This document shows positions 1-6,727 of a stretch of 64,000 nucleotides of DNA, piece after piece. Within the stretch, counting starts at the first letter, position 1. Every line of letters starts with the position of its first letter. Where the stretch lies: contig OZ251461.1 of assembly GCA_965242575.1 (NCBI GenBank), positions 2,232,001 to 2,296,000 of the forward strand. Reading direction: 5' to 3'. A model generated the notes under the pieces. That model ran no database searches and was not told the DNA's origin. It saw nothing but the letters and a program-made list of their open reading frames with translations. The DNA comes from JANQOH01 sp965242575 (GTDB taxonomy: Bacteria > Pseudomonadota > Alphaproteobacteria > UBA7887). The position numbers and the translations under genes were made by a program.

Positions 1-280
1 CGTCGCCGCGGGCGGCGATGTCCTCATAGCTCTCCCAGCTCATGTTGCTGGTGGCGGAGCCGATGCGGAAGACGGAATAGAGCAGCAGGTTCACGCTCCC
101 GCCGCGCGCGCCGACGATGAGGTCGGTTCCGCTTACGGCGCCGGCGAAACTCGCGCGGGCCCCGGCGCGGACCTTCTCGACGCCGAGAAACAGCGCGACG
201 CCGCAGGCGATGGCGAGGACGGCCAGCGCCGCCGCGCCCCAGCGGTTGCGCAGCGACAGGACGGCGAGGCGGAAGGTCAC
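1..280 (-). CDS. FtsX/MacB-like ABC transporter permease, 5' part only
   Basis: The GTG start at 280 overlaps the stop of the upstream ATPase gene (GTGA), so the two are translationally coupled. Only about 93 residues are in the window. They show a short cytoplasmic start (VTFRLAVLSLRNRWG), one hydrophobic segment at about residues 17-32, and the beginning of an extracytoplasmic domain, the usual N-terminal layout of FtsX/MacB-type permeases. With the DUF2796 protein and ATPase upstream it matches the zinc-regulated zrg-type cluster known from Vibrio. The substrate (zinc) is inferred from that context. The gene continues beyond the window edge. Confidence 0.75.
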   Translation of the reverse strand, partial: MTFRLAVLSLRNRWGAAALAVLAIACGVALFLGVEKVRAGARASFAGAVSGTDLIVGARGGSVNLLLYSVFRIGSATSNMSWESYEDIAARGD

Positions 281-999
281 GCCGCGCCCCCGCGCGCGGT
301 CCGGGCGACCCCGTCCACCGTCTCGGCGCGGTCGAAGCGCGCGGCGAGGCGCTCGTCATGGCTGACCATGACCAGGGCGGACCCGGCGGCCGCGGCCTGC
401 GCGAACAGCAGGTCGAGAAACGCCGCCTGCGTCCGCCCGTCGAGGGCCGAGGTCGGCTCGTCGGCGACGACCAGTTCGGGCGCGCCGATCAACGCCCGCG
501 CGGCCGCGACGCGCTGTTGCTGGCCGGCGCTGAGCGCCGCGGCGTCGGCCGAGTCCTCCACGCCGAGCGCGGCGAGCAGCCGCGCCGCCTCCGCCCGGAC
601 CCCGCCCCGCGCCGCCGCCCGCGCGCGCCGGCGCGGCGCGAACGCCAGGCCGAGCAGCACGTTGTCGACCGGGCCGGCGTAGGGAAGCAGGTTGAACATC
701 TGGAAGACGATCCCGTAATGCTCGCCGCGAAAGCGGTCGCGTTCGGGGCCGCGCATGCGCGCGATGTCGCGTCCCAGCACCTCGACTCGCCCGCGGCGCG
801 GCGCGGCGACGCCGCACATCAGCGCCAGCAGGGTCGATTTGCCGGAGCCGGACGGCCCCAGCAGCAACACCCGCTCGCCGCGCCCGACCGCGAACCGGTC
901 GATGGCCATCCGGAACCGCGCCGGGCCGGGCCATGCGAATTCGACGTCCCGCATGAGCACGGCGGCGCCATCGTCCGGTGCGCGCGCCGGGCGCGGCAT
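277..999 (-). CDS. ABC transporter ATP-binding protein (LolD/MacB type)
   Basis: A 240-residue ABC ATPase. Walker A GPSGSGKST is at residues 48-56, the Q-loop Gln at 100, the signature (LSAGQ, Ala for the first Gly) at 156-160, Walker B VVADE at 177-181 and the H-loop His at 214. It would power the FtsX-like permease encoded immediately downstream, whose GTG overlaps its stop codon. The gene begins 7 bases after the stop of the DUF2796 gene, so the three form one operon. A second in-frame ATG at 954 is possible, because the first 15 residues carry no conserved element. Zinc as substrate is inferred from the neighbour. Confidence 0.85.
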   Translation of the reverse strand: MPRPARAPDDGAAVLMRDVEFAWPGPARFRMAIDRFAVGRGERVLLLGPSGSGKSTLLALMCGVAAPRRGRVEVLGRDIARMRGPERDRFRGEHYGIVFQMFNLLPYAGPVDNVLLGLAFAPRRRARAAARGGVRAEAARLLAALGVEDSADAAALSAGQQQRVAAARALIGAPELVVADEPTSALDGRTQAAFLDLLFAQAAAAGSALVMVSHDERLAARFDRAETVDGVARTARGGAA

Positions 1000-1006
1000 C
1001 GCGGGT

Positions 1007-1597
1007 TCAGAACCAGCGCGCGACGTCGGCGGCGGGAGATTCGCGCGTAGCCTCGAACGCGCCCTGCCCCTTCCCGGAGACGATGCTCACCTCGAGCGCC
1101 TCGGCGTTCGGAAACGCCGCGAAGTAGGGGAATTCCATCGTCCGGATTTCGCCGATGGCGGCGCAGCGCAGGAGGTATTCCGCATGGAACTCGCCATGCG
1201 GCGCGTCCTCCTCCTCGTCCCCGTGGTCCCCATGGTCCCCGTGGTCGTCGTGGTCGTCGTGGTCGTCGTGCTCGCCGCCGACCGCCTCCACCTCGGCGCT
1301 TTCGACCATGCACCCCGCCGCCTCCGGCAGGGCGAAGAGGGAAAGGGGCCGCGACAGCGCCTCCCTGGCGGCGTCCATCGCCGCCCGGTCCTCGGCGCTT
1401 TCGGCCTCGTGCTCGAATCCGACGATGTCGGCGCCGGGCGCCTCGAACTCGATCCACACCGAGTCGCCCTCCACCGCGACGTTGAGCGCGCCGCGGCCGT
1501 GTTCATGCGCGCCCAGGTCGCGGCGCGACTCCTCGTCCGCGGCCGCCGGGGCCGCGCTCCACAAGGCGGCCAGAGCCGCCGCGGTAATCCGTTTCAT
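1007..1597 (-). CDS. DUF2796/ZrgA-like zinc-binding periplasmic protein
   Basis: A 196-residue exported protein with a signal peptide at about residues 1-20. It has HEHG near the mature N-terminus and a metal-binding stretch HDDHDDHDDHGDHGDHGD followed by acidic residues at about 110-131. The C-terminal half (FPYFAAFPNAEALEV) is typical of DUF2796, the family of the Vibrio zinc-uptake protein ZrgA. The start at 1597 is preferred over a longer frame from 1636 because it places the signal peptide at the N-terminus. It heads the operon with the ABC ATPase and permease and probably delivers Zn(II) to them. No Zur-like palindrome is obvious in the 215-bp divergent region upstream. Confidence 0.8.
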   Translation of the reverse strand: MKRITAAALAALWSAAPAAADEESRRDLGAHEHGRGALNVAVEGDSVWIEFEAPGADIVGFEHEAESAEDRAAMDAAREALSRPLSLFALPEAAGCMVESAEVEAVGGEHDDHDDHDDHGDHGDHGDEEEDAPHGEFHAEYLLRCAAIGEIRTMEFPYFAAFPNAEALEVSIVSGKGQGAFEATRESPAADVARWF

Positions 1598-1812
1598 CGA
1601 TTGCGCTCCCGCATCGTTCGAACCTTGCCTCGTCATGCGTTCGGCGAGGCGGCGGCGCCGCGCAGCCAGCCCGCCGCCGGGCGAGCCGCCGCCGCCCGGG
1701 ACAGGCGGCGGAGGAGCCGCGTCCGCGGCGCCGGCGGGTTCGGGCGGCGCATGGCCGCATCTTATCGCCGGCGGCGCGATGGTGTATAGGGCGGCGCGAG
1801 GGAGGAGCGGCC

Positions 1813-2160
1813 ATGCGGAGCATGTGGAGACTGGGCCTGTTCGCCGCCGCGGCGCTGGGCCTCGCGCCGGGGGCGGGGGCGTTCAGCGCCGGCGACCCGG
1901 CGCTGGGACTCGAATTCGCGCTGGAGAACTGCGCCCGCTGCCACGACACGCCGGGCGGGCGGGGCGCCGGCATCGCGCCCGCGTTCCAGGAGATCGCCGG
2001 CGATGCGGAGACCTGGGACGCCGAGGCGATCGCCGAGGCGTTGAAGCGGCCGCATTGGGGCGGCGGGCGCATGGCGCGCGGCGACGCGGCGAACGTGACC
2101 GCCTTCATCGCCGCGCTGCGCGCCGCCGCCGCCGAACCGGCGGGAGGGGCGACCGAATGA
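1813..2160 (+). CDS. small class I cytochrome c
   Basis: A 115-residue exported protein with a signal peptide ending near residue 23. One haem-attachment motif CARCH lies at residues 40-44, and Met87 in the GGRM context is a likely sixth haem ligand. It acts in the periplasm as an electron carrier; its partner is unknown. Its stop overlaps the ATG of the downstream TRAP binding protein (ATGA), so the two are co-translated. That pairing is odd, because TRAP binding proteins have no redox role. Confidence 0.85.
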   Translation: MRSMWRLGLFAAAALGLAPGAGAFSAGDPALGLEFALENCARCHDTPGGRGAGIAPAFQEIAGDAETWDAEAIAEALKRPHWGGGRMARGDAANVTAFIAALRAAAAEPAGGATE

Positions 2161-3248
2161 CGGCGAGCGGACGAAGGACCGGGCGGCGCGCGTTTCTCGC
2201 CGGCGCGGCGGCGGGCGGCGCGGCGGCGGCGCTCCCCGCCCCGGCGATCTCCCAGGGCCGGGTGCGCTGGCGCATGGCGACGACCTGGCCGAAGAACTTC
2301 CCCGGAGTCGGCATCGCCGCGCAGCGGATCGCCGACCGCATCGGCGAGCTCTCCGACGGCCTGATGGAGGTCAAACTGTTCGCGGCCGGCGAATTCGTGC
2401 CGGCGTTCGAGATGTTCGACGCCGTGCGCGAGGGCAAGGCCGACATGGGGCACGACGCGCCCTATTACTGGATCGCCAAGCAGAAGGCGTGCGCGTTCTT
2501 CTGCTCGGTGCCCGGCGGGCTGACTCCGTGGGAGCAGATGGGCTGGGTCAATTACGGCGGCGGCCAGGAGCTGTGGGACGAGCTCTACGGCGAATTCGGC
2601 CTCCGCGCGTGGCTCGCCGGCAATGCGGGCATGCAGATGGTCGGCTGGTTCCGCAACCGGGTCGCTTCGCTCGCCGATCTCCAGGGCCTCAAGATCCGCA
2701 TGGCCGGGCTGCAATCGGAGGTGTTGAGCCGCCTCGGCGCCACCACGGTCAACCTGCCGGGCGGGGAGGTCATGCCGGCCCTGCAATCCGGGGTCATCGA
2801 CGCCGCCGAATGGGGCGGCCCGTGGATGGACCTGGCGTTCGGCTTCCACAAGATCGCCAAGTTCTGCTACGGCCCGGGGGTGCATGAGCCGGGCGCGGCG
2901 ATGTCGCTGGTGGTCAACCGGGCGCGCTACGACGCGCTGCCGGCGCATCTGCAAGCCGTGGTCCGGGCGTCGGCGGAGGTGGAGAATTCCCGCCTGCTCA
3001 GCGAGTTCACCGCCAAGAACGCCATCGCGAAGGAAGAGCTGGCGAACGTCTATGGCGTGAGTTTCGAGGCGCTCCCCGAGGACGTCTTGCGGCGCTGGTT
3101 CGAGGTGAGCGCGGAGGTGAACGCCGAGGCCGGCTCCGGCGCCGACATCAACCGGCGCGTCTATGAGAGCTGGAGCCGCTTCCGCGACCGCGCCATCGCC
3201 CTCGCCCCGCTGTCGACGCTCGGTTTCATGCAGGCCCGCGAGGCCTGA
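2157..3248 (+). CDS. TRAP transporter substrate-binding protein, DctP family, Tat-exported
   Basis: A 363-residue DctP/TakP-type solute receptor. A twin-arginine signal (RRAFL at residues 10-14, then an Ala/Gly-rich core) predicts export in folded form, which fits the tatABC genes at 29.5 kb. The mature part shows the family landmarks: TTWPKNFPG at the start, the LQGLKIRMAG segment around the substrate-binding Arg, and AAEWGGPW near the TakP-like carboxylate site. TakP relatives bind alpha-keto acids, but the ligand here is unknown. The dctQ/dctM membrane subunits are not next to it, so it is an orphan receptor in this window. Confidence 0.88.
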   Translation: MTASGRRTGRRAFLAGAAAGGAAAALPAPAISQGRVRWRMATTWPKNFPGVGIAAQRIADRIGELSDGLMEVKLFAAGEFVPAFEMFDAVREGKADMGHDAPYYWIAKQKACAFFCSVPGGLTPWEQMGWVNYGGGQELWDELYGEFGLRAWLAGNAGMQMVGWFRNRVASLADLQGLKIRMAGLQSEVLSRLGATTVNLPGGEVMPALQSGVIDAAEWGGPWMDLAFGFHKIAKFCYGPGVHEPGAAMSLVVNRARYDALPAHLQAVVRASAEVENSRLLSEFTAKNAIAKEELANVYGVSFEALPEDVLRRWFEVSAEVNAEAGSGADINRRVYESWSRFRDRAIALAPLSTLGFMQAREA

Positions 3249-3644
3249 CGCCAGGCCGATCTCGAACCGACTCGTGCGGGAATATCGTGTGCGGCGCGGC
3301 TCTACGCGCACGGCATGTTCCGGTTGCGGATAGGCTTGGAGGTGCGACGCCTGCCGCGATTGAGGCGGCGCGGACGGCGCACACGCCGGAGGCTTTGCGC
3401 GCGCTGGCGCGTTGCCGACTTCAACGACCTCGCCCGCGCGCGGCGCCGGCGCGGCCTGAAAAAGGTCAGCTCTATTGACCGAACCGGCGCCGGTCTCGCC
3501 GGCGAGCCCGCGCTTCGAGGCGACACATGCGCGCCAGACCCGCTGGGAATGAGTCAGTACCGTTGACGATTCTCCACTTTGAAACCTGGGTGGGCAGGCC
3601 GCTAGAATCGATGTCGTGGCCATCGACTGGGAAGGGAGCATGTC
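3249..3644 (+). other. intergenic stretch with start of tandem repeat
   Basis: I see no credible gene here. From 3458 onward the sequence belongs to the first copy of the tandem repeat. It includes the inverted repeat GGTCA-N7-TGACC (3464-3480), also present in the second copy at 4686-4702, which could be an operator or transcript hairpin for the downstream gene. The ATG at 3645 follows GGGAGC, an acceptable ribosome binding site. Confidence 0.5.
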
Positions 3645-3947
3645 ATGTCCGAAGGGGCGTTGCAGGATCGGTACGGATACGAGGAGCCGGACGAGCAGAT
3701 CGCGCTGATCGACGCGATCAACGAGGCCGAAACGCGCGGCGACGAAGAAACCGTGCGGAAGCTGTCGCGGAAACTGGAGCCGCCGGCGGACGTGCTTTTG
3801 GGCGCCAAAATGGCGAGCGGCCCGGACTTTATCCGTGAAATGGGCTACGTCACTCGCCTTGCGGAGAAGAAGTACGGGAAGGACTGGTTGGAGAAGTCGA
3901 ACGAGGAGCTGATGGAGATGCGGACCCGGTTAGGCCCTGGCGACTAG
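3645..3947 (+). CDS. hypothetical protein, duplicated module gene 1 (copy A)
   Basis: A 100-residue acidic, soluble, mostly helical protein of no family I recognise. By my count 77 of 100 positions are identical to the copy at 4866-5168. The most conserved blocks are EEPDEQIALIDAINEAE, RKLEPPADVLL and the C-terminal half from TRLAEKKYGKDWL. The gene ends one base before the ATG of gene 2, and the pair precedes a relaxosome gene in copy B. A role in plasmid mobilisation or maintenance is therefore an inference from position only. Confidence 0.7.
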   Translation: MSEGALQDRYGYEEPDEQIALIDAINEAETRGDEETVRKLSRKLEPPADVLLGAKMASGPDFIREMGYVTRLAEKKYGKDWLEKSNEELMEMRTRLGPGD

Positions 3948-3948
3948 A

Positions 3949-4521
3949 ATGCCGGACGCTTTGGAGAAGAAGCTGAGCGCCGCTCTGGTTCGCGAAGGGG
4001 CCGCTGTCGCCAGAATCAGGCGGTCGGCGCCCGGCAAAGCGGCCCGCGTCTCCCGGACGCATGTCGAGACGCAGCTGAACGACGCGCGCCAGACGGGCGA
4101 TTTGGGCTGTATTCTCCGGGTAGAGGAGATCGTTCTTCGGAACGAACTCGAGCGTTACGCGAACTCGCGGGCCATGCGCACGAGTCTCGATACGTCGCTG
4201 GCCGAACACGCCGTGGCGACGCGGATGCTGGATCGGGTGCGCGATCCGGCCGAGTATCGCAAGATCGATGCGACGTTCAGCCTGCCCCGGAACCGGATAC
4301 GCGGCGTTCCGCGCGACGAGGCGCGGCAGTTTTTCCGTTCGCACGCAGCGCGGCTGCTCAATCAGGACAAGGGCCGTCTCGACGAATCGGAGAAGCGCGT
4401 TCTCGACAAGCGCCGGCTGAACATGCGCCACGCCGAGAAACTCTACACCGCGCTCCAGGAGCGCGCGCTCGGTGTCGAGGCGGATCGAGGGCAAGATCGG
4501 GGCCTGGACCGGGGGTCGTAA
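3949..4521 (+). CDS. hypothetical protein, duplicated module gene 2 (copy A)
   Basis: A 190-residue basic protein without recognised domain, probably all-helical, with a Gly/Asp/Arg-rich tail. The first 70 residues differ clearly from copy B. From ANSRAMRT onward only about five residues differ over 120. That sharp step suggests gene conversion or strong purifying selection on the C-terminal part. It starts one base after gene 1 and ends with TAA, whereas copy B ends in TGA that overlaps the start of the traJ-like gene. Confidence 0.7.
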   Translation: MPDALEKKLSAALVREGAAVARIRRSAPGKAARVSRTHVETQLNDARQTGDLGCILRVEEIVLRNELERYANSRAMRTSLDTSLAEHAVATRMLDRVRDPAEYRKIDATFSLPRNRIRGVPRDEARQFFRSHAARLLNQDKGRLDESEKRVLDKRRLNMRHAEKLYTALQERALGVEADRGQDRGLDRGS

Positions 4522-4552
4522 CACGCGGCCGCGAGGCGAACGCCGGCGAGCG
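4518..4552 (+). pseudogene. remnant of traJ-like gene start in copy A
   Basis: The bases after gene 2 of copy A (CGCGGCCGCGAGGCGAACGC) match the first codons of the traJ-like gene at 5742. The start codon reads GTA instead of GTG, and homology is lost near 4552. Copy A therefore once continued into the same relaxosome gene, or the duplication endpoint fell inside it. Confidence 0.6.
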
Positions 4553-4601
4553 TCGCCGAGGACGTTCGCGCGCTCGCGATGGCGCAATAGGGCAACCTCA
4601 T

Positions 4602-4690
4602 TGACCTTTCTCCGCGCCATCCCGCGCGCCGCTGGCGGAGATCGCACTCCGAGCGGCGGCGCGCGGGATGGCGCGGCCCGAAAAAGGTCA
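4602..4690. repeat. long inverted repeat (MITE-like or hairpin)
   Basis: Two perfect 21-bp arms (4612-4632 and 4656-4676) enclose 23 bases. They are flanked by an outer TGACCTTT (4602-4609) and its complement AAAGGTCA (4683-4690). The right outer arm is also the beginning of tandem copy B, so the element sits exactly at the duplication junction. It could be a small non-autonomous element or a terminator-like hairpin. Confidence 0.7.
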
Positions 4691-4865
4691 GCTCTATTGA
4701 CCGAACCGGCGCCGGTCTCGCCGGCGAACCCGCGCTTCGAGGCGACACATGCACGCCAGACCCGCCGGAAATAAGTCAGTACTGTTGACAATCCTCCGCC
4801 TTGAAGCCTGGGCGTGCAGGCCGCTAGAATCGACGGCGCGGGTAACGACAGGGAAGGAGCATGCG

Positions 4866-5168
4866 ATGTCCGGAGAAGCGTTGTCGGGCCAGGGCGGATA
4901 CGAGGAGCCGGACGAACAGATCGCGCTGATAGACGCGATCAACGAGGCCGAGTTGCGCGAAGACTGGGACACCATGCGGGAGTTGACGCGAAAGCTGGAG
5001 CCCCCGGCGGATGTGCTGCTCAGCGCGAAGATGATGGGCGGCGCCGATTTCGTCAGAAGGGCGGGCTACATCACCCGGCTTGCGGAGAAGAAATACGGGA
5101 AGGACTGGCTTCACAAGTCCAATGAGGAACTGATGGAAATGCGTACCCGGCTCGGCCCGGACGATTAG
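4866..5168 (+). CDS. hypothetical protein, duplicated module gene 1 (copy B)
   Basis: A 100-residue paralogue of the protein at 3645-3947. The conserved core includes RKLEPPADVLL and the KYGKDWL segment; the differences lie mainly at residues 7-11 and 30-40. A GGGAAGGAGC ribosome binding site lies just upstream of the ATG. Like copy A it ends one base before gene 2. The function is unknown, and the cotranscribed order gene 1, gene 2, traJ-like suggests a plasmid transfer or control role. Confidence 0.72.
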   Translation: MSGEALSGQGGYEEPDEQIALIDAINEAELREDWDTMRELTRKLEPPADVLLSAKMMGGADFVRRAGYITRLAEKKYGKDWLHKSNEELMEMRTRLGPDD

Positions 5169-5169
5169 T

Positions 5170-5745
5170 ATGGCGAAGAAAACACCGGGGGAGCTGTTAC
5201 GGGAGGCGCTGGTTCGCGAAGGGGCGGCGATGGCCAGAATCAGGCGGTCGGCGCCTGGGAAGGCGGCCCGCATCTCCCGCTCCTCCGTCGAAAAGCGTCT
5301 CGACGACGCGCGGCAGTCGGGAGATCTCGACCGCATTCTCGAAGTTGAAGAAATTATCCTTCGGAACGATCTTCAACGTCACGCGAACTCGCGGGCCATG
5401 CGCACGAGTCTCGATACGTCGCTGTCCGAACACGCCGTGGCGACGCGGATGCTGGATCGGGTGCGCGATCCCGCCGAGTATCGCAAGATCGATGCGACGT
5501 TCAGCCTGTCCCGGAACCGGATACGCGGCGTTCCGCGCGACGAGGCGCGGCAGTTTTTCCGTTCGCACGCAGCGCGGCTGCTCAATCAGGACAAGAGCCG
5601 TCTCGACGAATCGGAGAAGCGCGTTCTCGACAAGCGCCGGCTGAACATGCGCCACGCCGAGAAACTCTACACCGCGCTCCAGGAGCGCGCGCTCGGTGTC
5701 GAGGCGGATCGGGGACAAGATCGGGGCATGGGCCGGGGGTCGTGA
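5170..5745 (+). CDS. hypothetical protein, duplicated module gene 2 (copy B)
   Basis: A 191-residue paralogue of the protein at 3949-4521. The last 120 residues are almost identical to copy A, while the N-terminal 70 have diverged (MAKKTPGELL versus MPDALEKKLS). The TGA stop overlaps the GTG start of the traJ-like gene (GTGA at 5742-5745), which couples it to the mobilisation genes. I do not recognise the family. Confidence 0.72.
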   Translation: MAKKTPGELLREALVREGAAMARIRRSAPGKAARISRSSVEKRLDDARQSGDLDRILEVEEIILRNDLQRHANSRAMRTSLDTSLSEHAVATRMLDRVRDPAEYRKIDATFSLSRNRIRGVPRDEARQFFRSHAARLLNQDKSRLDESEKRVLDKRRLNMRHAEKLYTALQERALGVEADRGQDRGMGRGS

Positions 5746-6188
5746 CGCGCGGCCGCGAGGCGAACGCCGACGCGCGCCGGCGCAACATGGCGCCTGCCTA
5801 CCTGTCCGATTCCGAGAAGCGGGCGGTCGCGGACCGCGCCGCGCAACTCAACCTTCCGGTGTCGGCTTTCCTCCGCCGTCTGGCGCTTGGCGCGACTCTA
5901 CCGGACCCGTCCGCCTTCGCGGCGCATGACGCGGTGCGCGACCTGCTTGCCGTGAACGCGGACCTGGCCCGCCTGGGCAACCTGCTCAAACTGGAGATCG
6001 ACGCCGCGGACGGCGCGGCGCCGCGCCGGTTCGTCGAGGAGGTGGACGGCTTGCACGCAGGCATTCGGGAAACGCAGGACCGTCTCAAGGCATGCGCGGT
6101 GGCGGTCGCGGACAGCGTGCGGCCCGGTCGCCGGGGGGCCGGTCATGATCGCGAAGAAGGTCGCGAAGGCGGCGGACGTCCGGGATAG
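5742..6188 (+). CDS. TraJ/MobC-like relaxosome accessory protein
   Basis: A 148-residue protein. Residues about 19-50 (YLSDSEKRAVADRAAQLNLP, then SAFLRRLALG) look like a ribbon-helix-helix-type DNA-binding segment. NADLARLGNLLKLEID at about 72-87 is the hallmark of TraJ/MobC-type oriT-binding proteins. Such proteins recruit the relaxase to the nic site. Start is GTG, overlapping the preceding stop. The last 14 codons overlap the relaxase start at 6145, as is common for traJ-traI. With the relaxase truncated, it is probably no longer functional in transfer. Confidence 0.7.
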   Translation: MTRGREANADARRRNMAPAYLSDSEKRAVADRAAQLNLPVSAFLRRLALGATLPDPSAFAAHDAVRDLLAVNADLARLGNLLKLEIDAADGAAPRRFVEEVDGLHAGIRETQDRLKACAVAVADSVRPGRRGAGHDREEGREGGGRPG

Positions 6189-6222
6189 TTTCCGGGCGCT
6201 CGCGGAATACGTCGCCGGCGCT
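6145..6222 (+). pseudogene. relaxase N-terminal fragment
   Basis: The ATG at 6145 opens a frame reading MIAKKVAKAADVRDSFRALA and then EYV, the typical beginning of IncP/MobA-type relaxases. Relaxase similarity stops after about 26 codons, where the sequence joins the tail of a serine recombinase in another frame near 6216-6222. The catalytic Tyr and His motifs are gone. Confidence 0.65.
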
Positions 6223-6727
6223 CGTCGAGGCCGTGCTTCCCCGGCTCGCCGCGTCGCTGGAGGCCGCGCCCGAACTGCGGCCCGCGATCGCTGCGTCCAT
6301 CGCGGAGGATCGACGGAAACAGGACGCGCTGGAGGCGCGGCGCGCGGCGCTGACCGGACGAATCGACCGCTTGCTCGCGGCGGTCGAGGACGGCGTCGAA
6401 AGCAAGCGCGCGACGCGGCGCATCCTCGAGCTCGAGGGCGAACTGAAGACCGTCGAGCGGGAGATCGCGTCCGTTCCGCCGCCGCCGGCGTCCGAATCGG
6501 GGATACGCGCCGAACTGGCGCGCGCCCTGGACCGGATAAGGGATCGCTACGGCGATCCGTCGCTGGCGCGGTTGTGGCGCTCGGCGCTCCCGCTGTCGAT
6601 CGCCCGTATCGAGATCGCGCCGATAGACGACAAGCCGCGCGGTTCGACCGTGTCGGTGACGCTCCGCGAGGGCGGCTGGCCGGCGGTCTGGCGGTCGCTT
6701 GCCGAAACCGGTTGGGCGCTGGAGTGA
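6216..6727 (+). pseudogene. C-terminal fragment of a large serine recombinase
   Basis: The frame starts ALVEAVLPRLAASLE without a natural start (GTG at 6233 is internal). It continues for about 170 residues with the coiled-coil ELEGELKTVEREIA segment and the terminal beta-rich part typical of the zinc-ribbon/coiled-coil end of large serine recombinases. The resolvase catalytic domain and recombinase domain are missing. It abuts the relaxase stub on one side and the end of repC on the other, so both edges are rearrangement joints. Confidence 0.6.

Larger units (their letters stand above)
3458..4552 (+). repeat. tandem duplication, copy A (two-gene module)
   Basis: From the GAAAAAGGTCAG block at 3458 this copy matches 4680 onward with an offset of about 1221-1224 bases. 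It contains a leader, a 100-residue gene, a 190-residue gene and the first codons of a traJ-like gene, and then diverges near 4552. Similarity is moderate in the leader, the first gene and the first 70 codons of the second gene. It is near-identical over the last 120 codons of the second gene. Confidence 0.9.
4680..5776 (+). repeat. tandem duplication, copy B (two-gene module)
   Basis: The second copy of the module that begins at 3458. It carries the same leader with the GGTCA-N7-TGACC inverted repeat (4686-4702) and both genes, and it runs into an intact traJ-like gene at 5742. It is therefore probably the parental arrangement. Confidence 0.9.

Noticed and set aside
1170..1270. GTGGTC/GTCGTC tract as a tandem DNA repeat
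   Set aside because: It codes for the His/Asp run of the DUF2796 protein and is not a repeat array.
3249..3300. Attachment-site repeat of the tRNA-Glu 3' end (CTCGAACCGACTCG)
   Set aside because: It matches the tRNA end GGGACTCGAACCCG only over a few scattered bases, not as a continuous repeat.
4602..4690. Rho-independent terminator
   Set aside because: The arms are strong but no T-run follows the stem on either strand, and the element coincides with the duplication junction. A repeat or MITE-like element is the better description.
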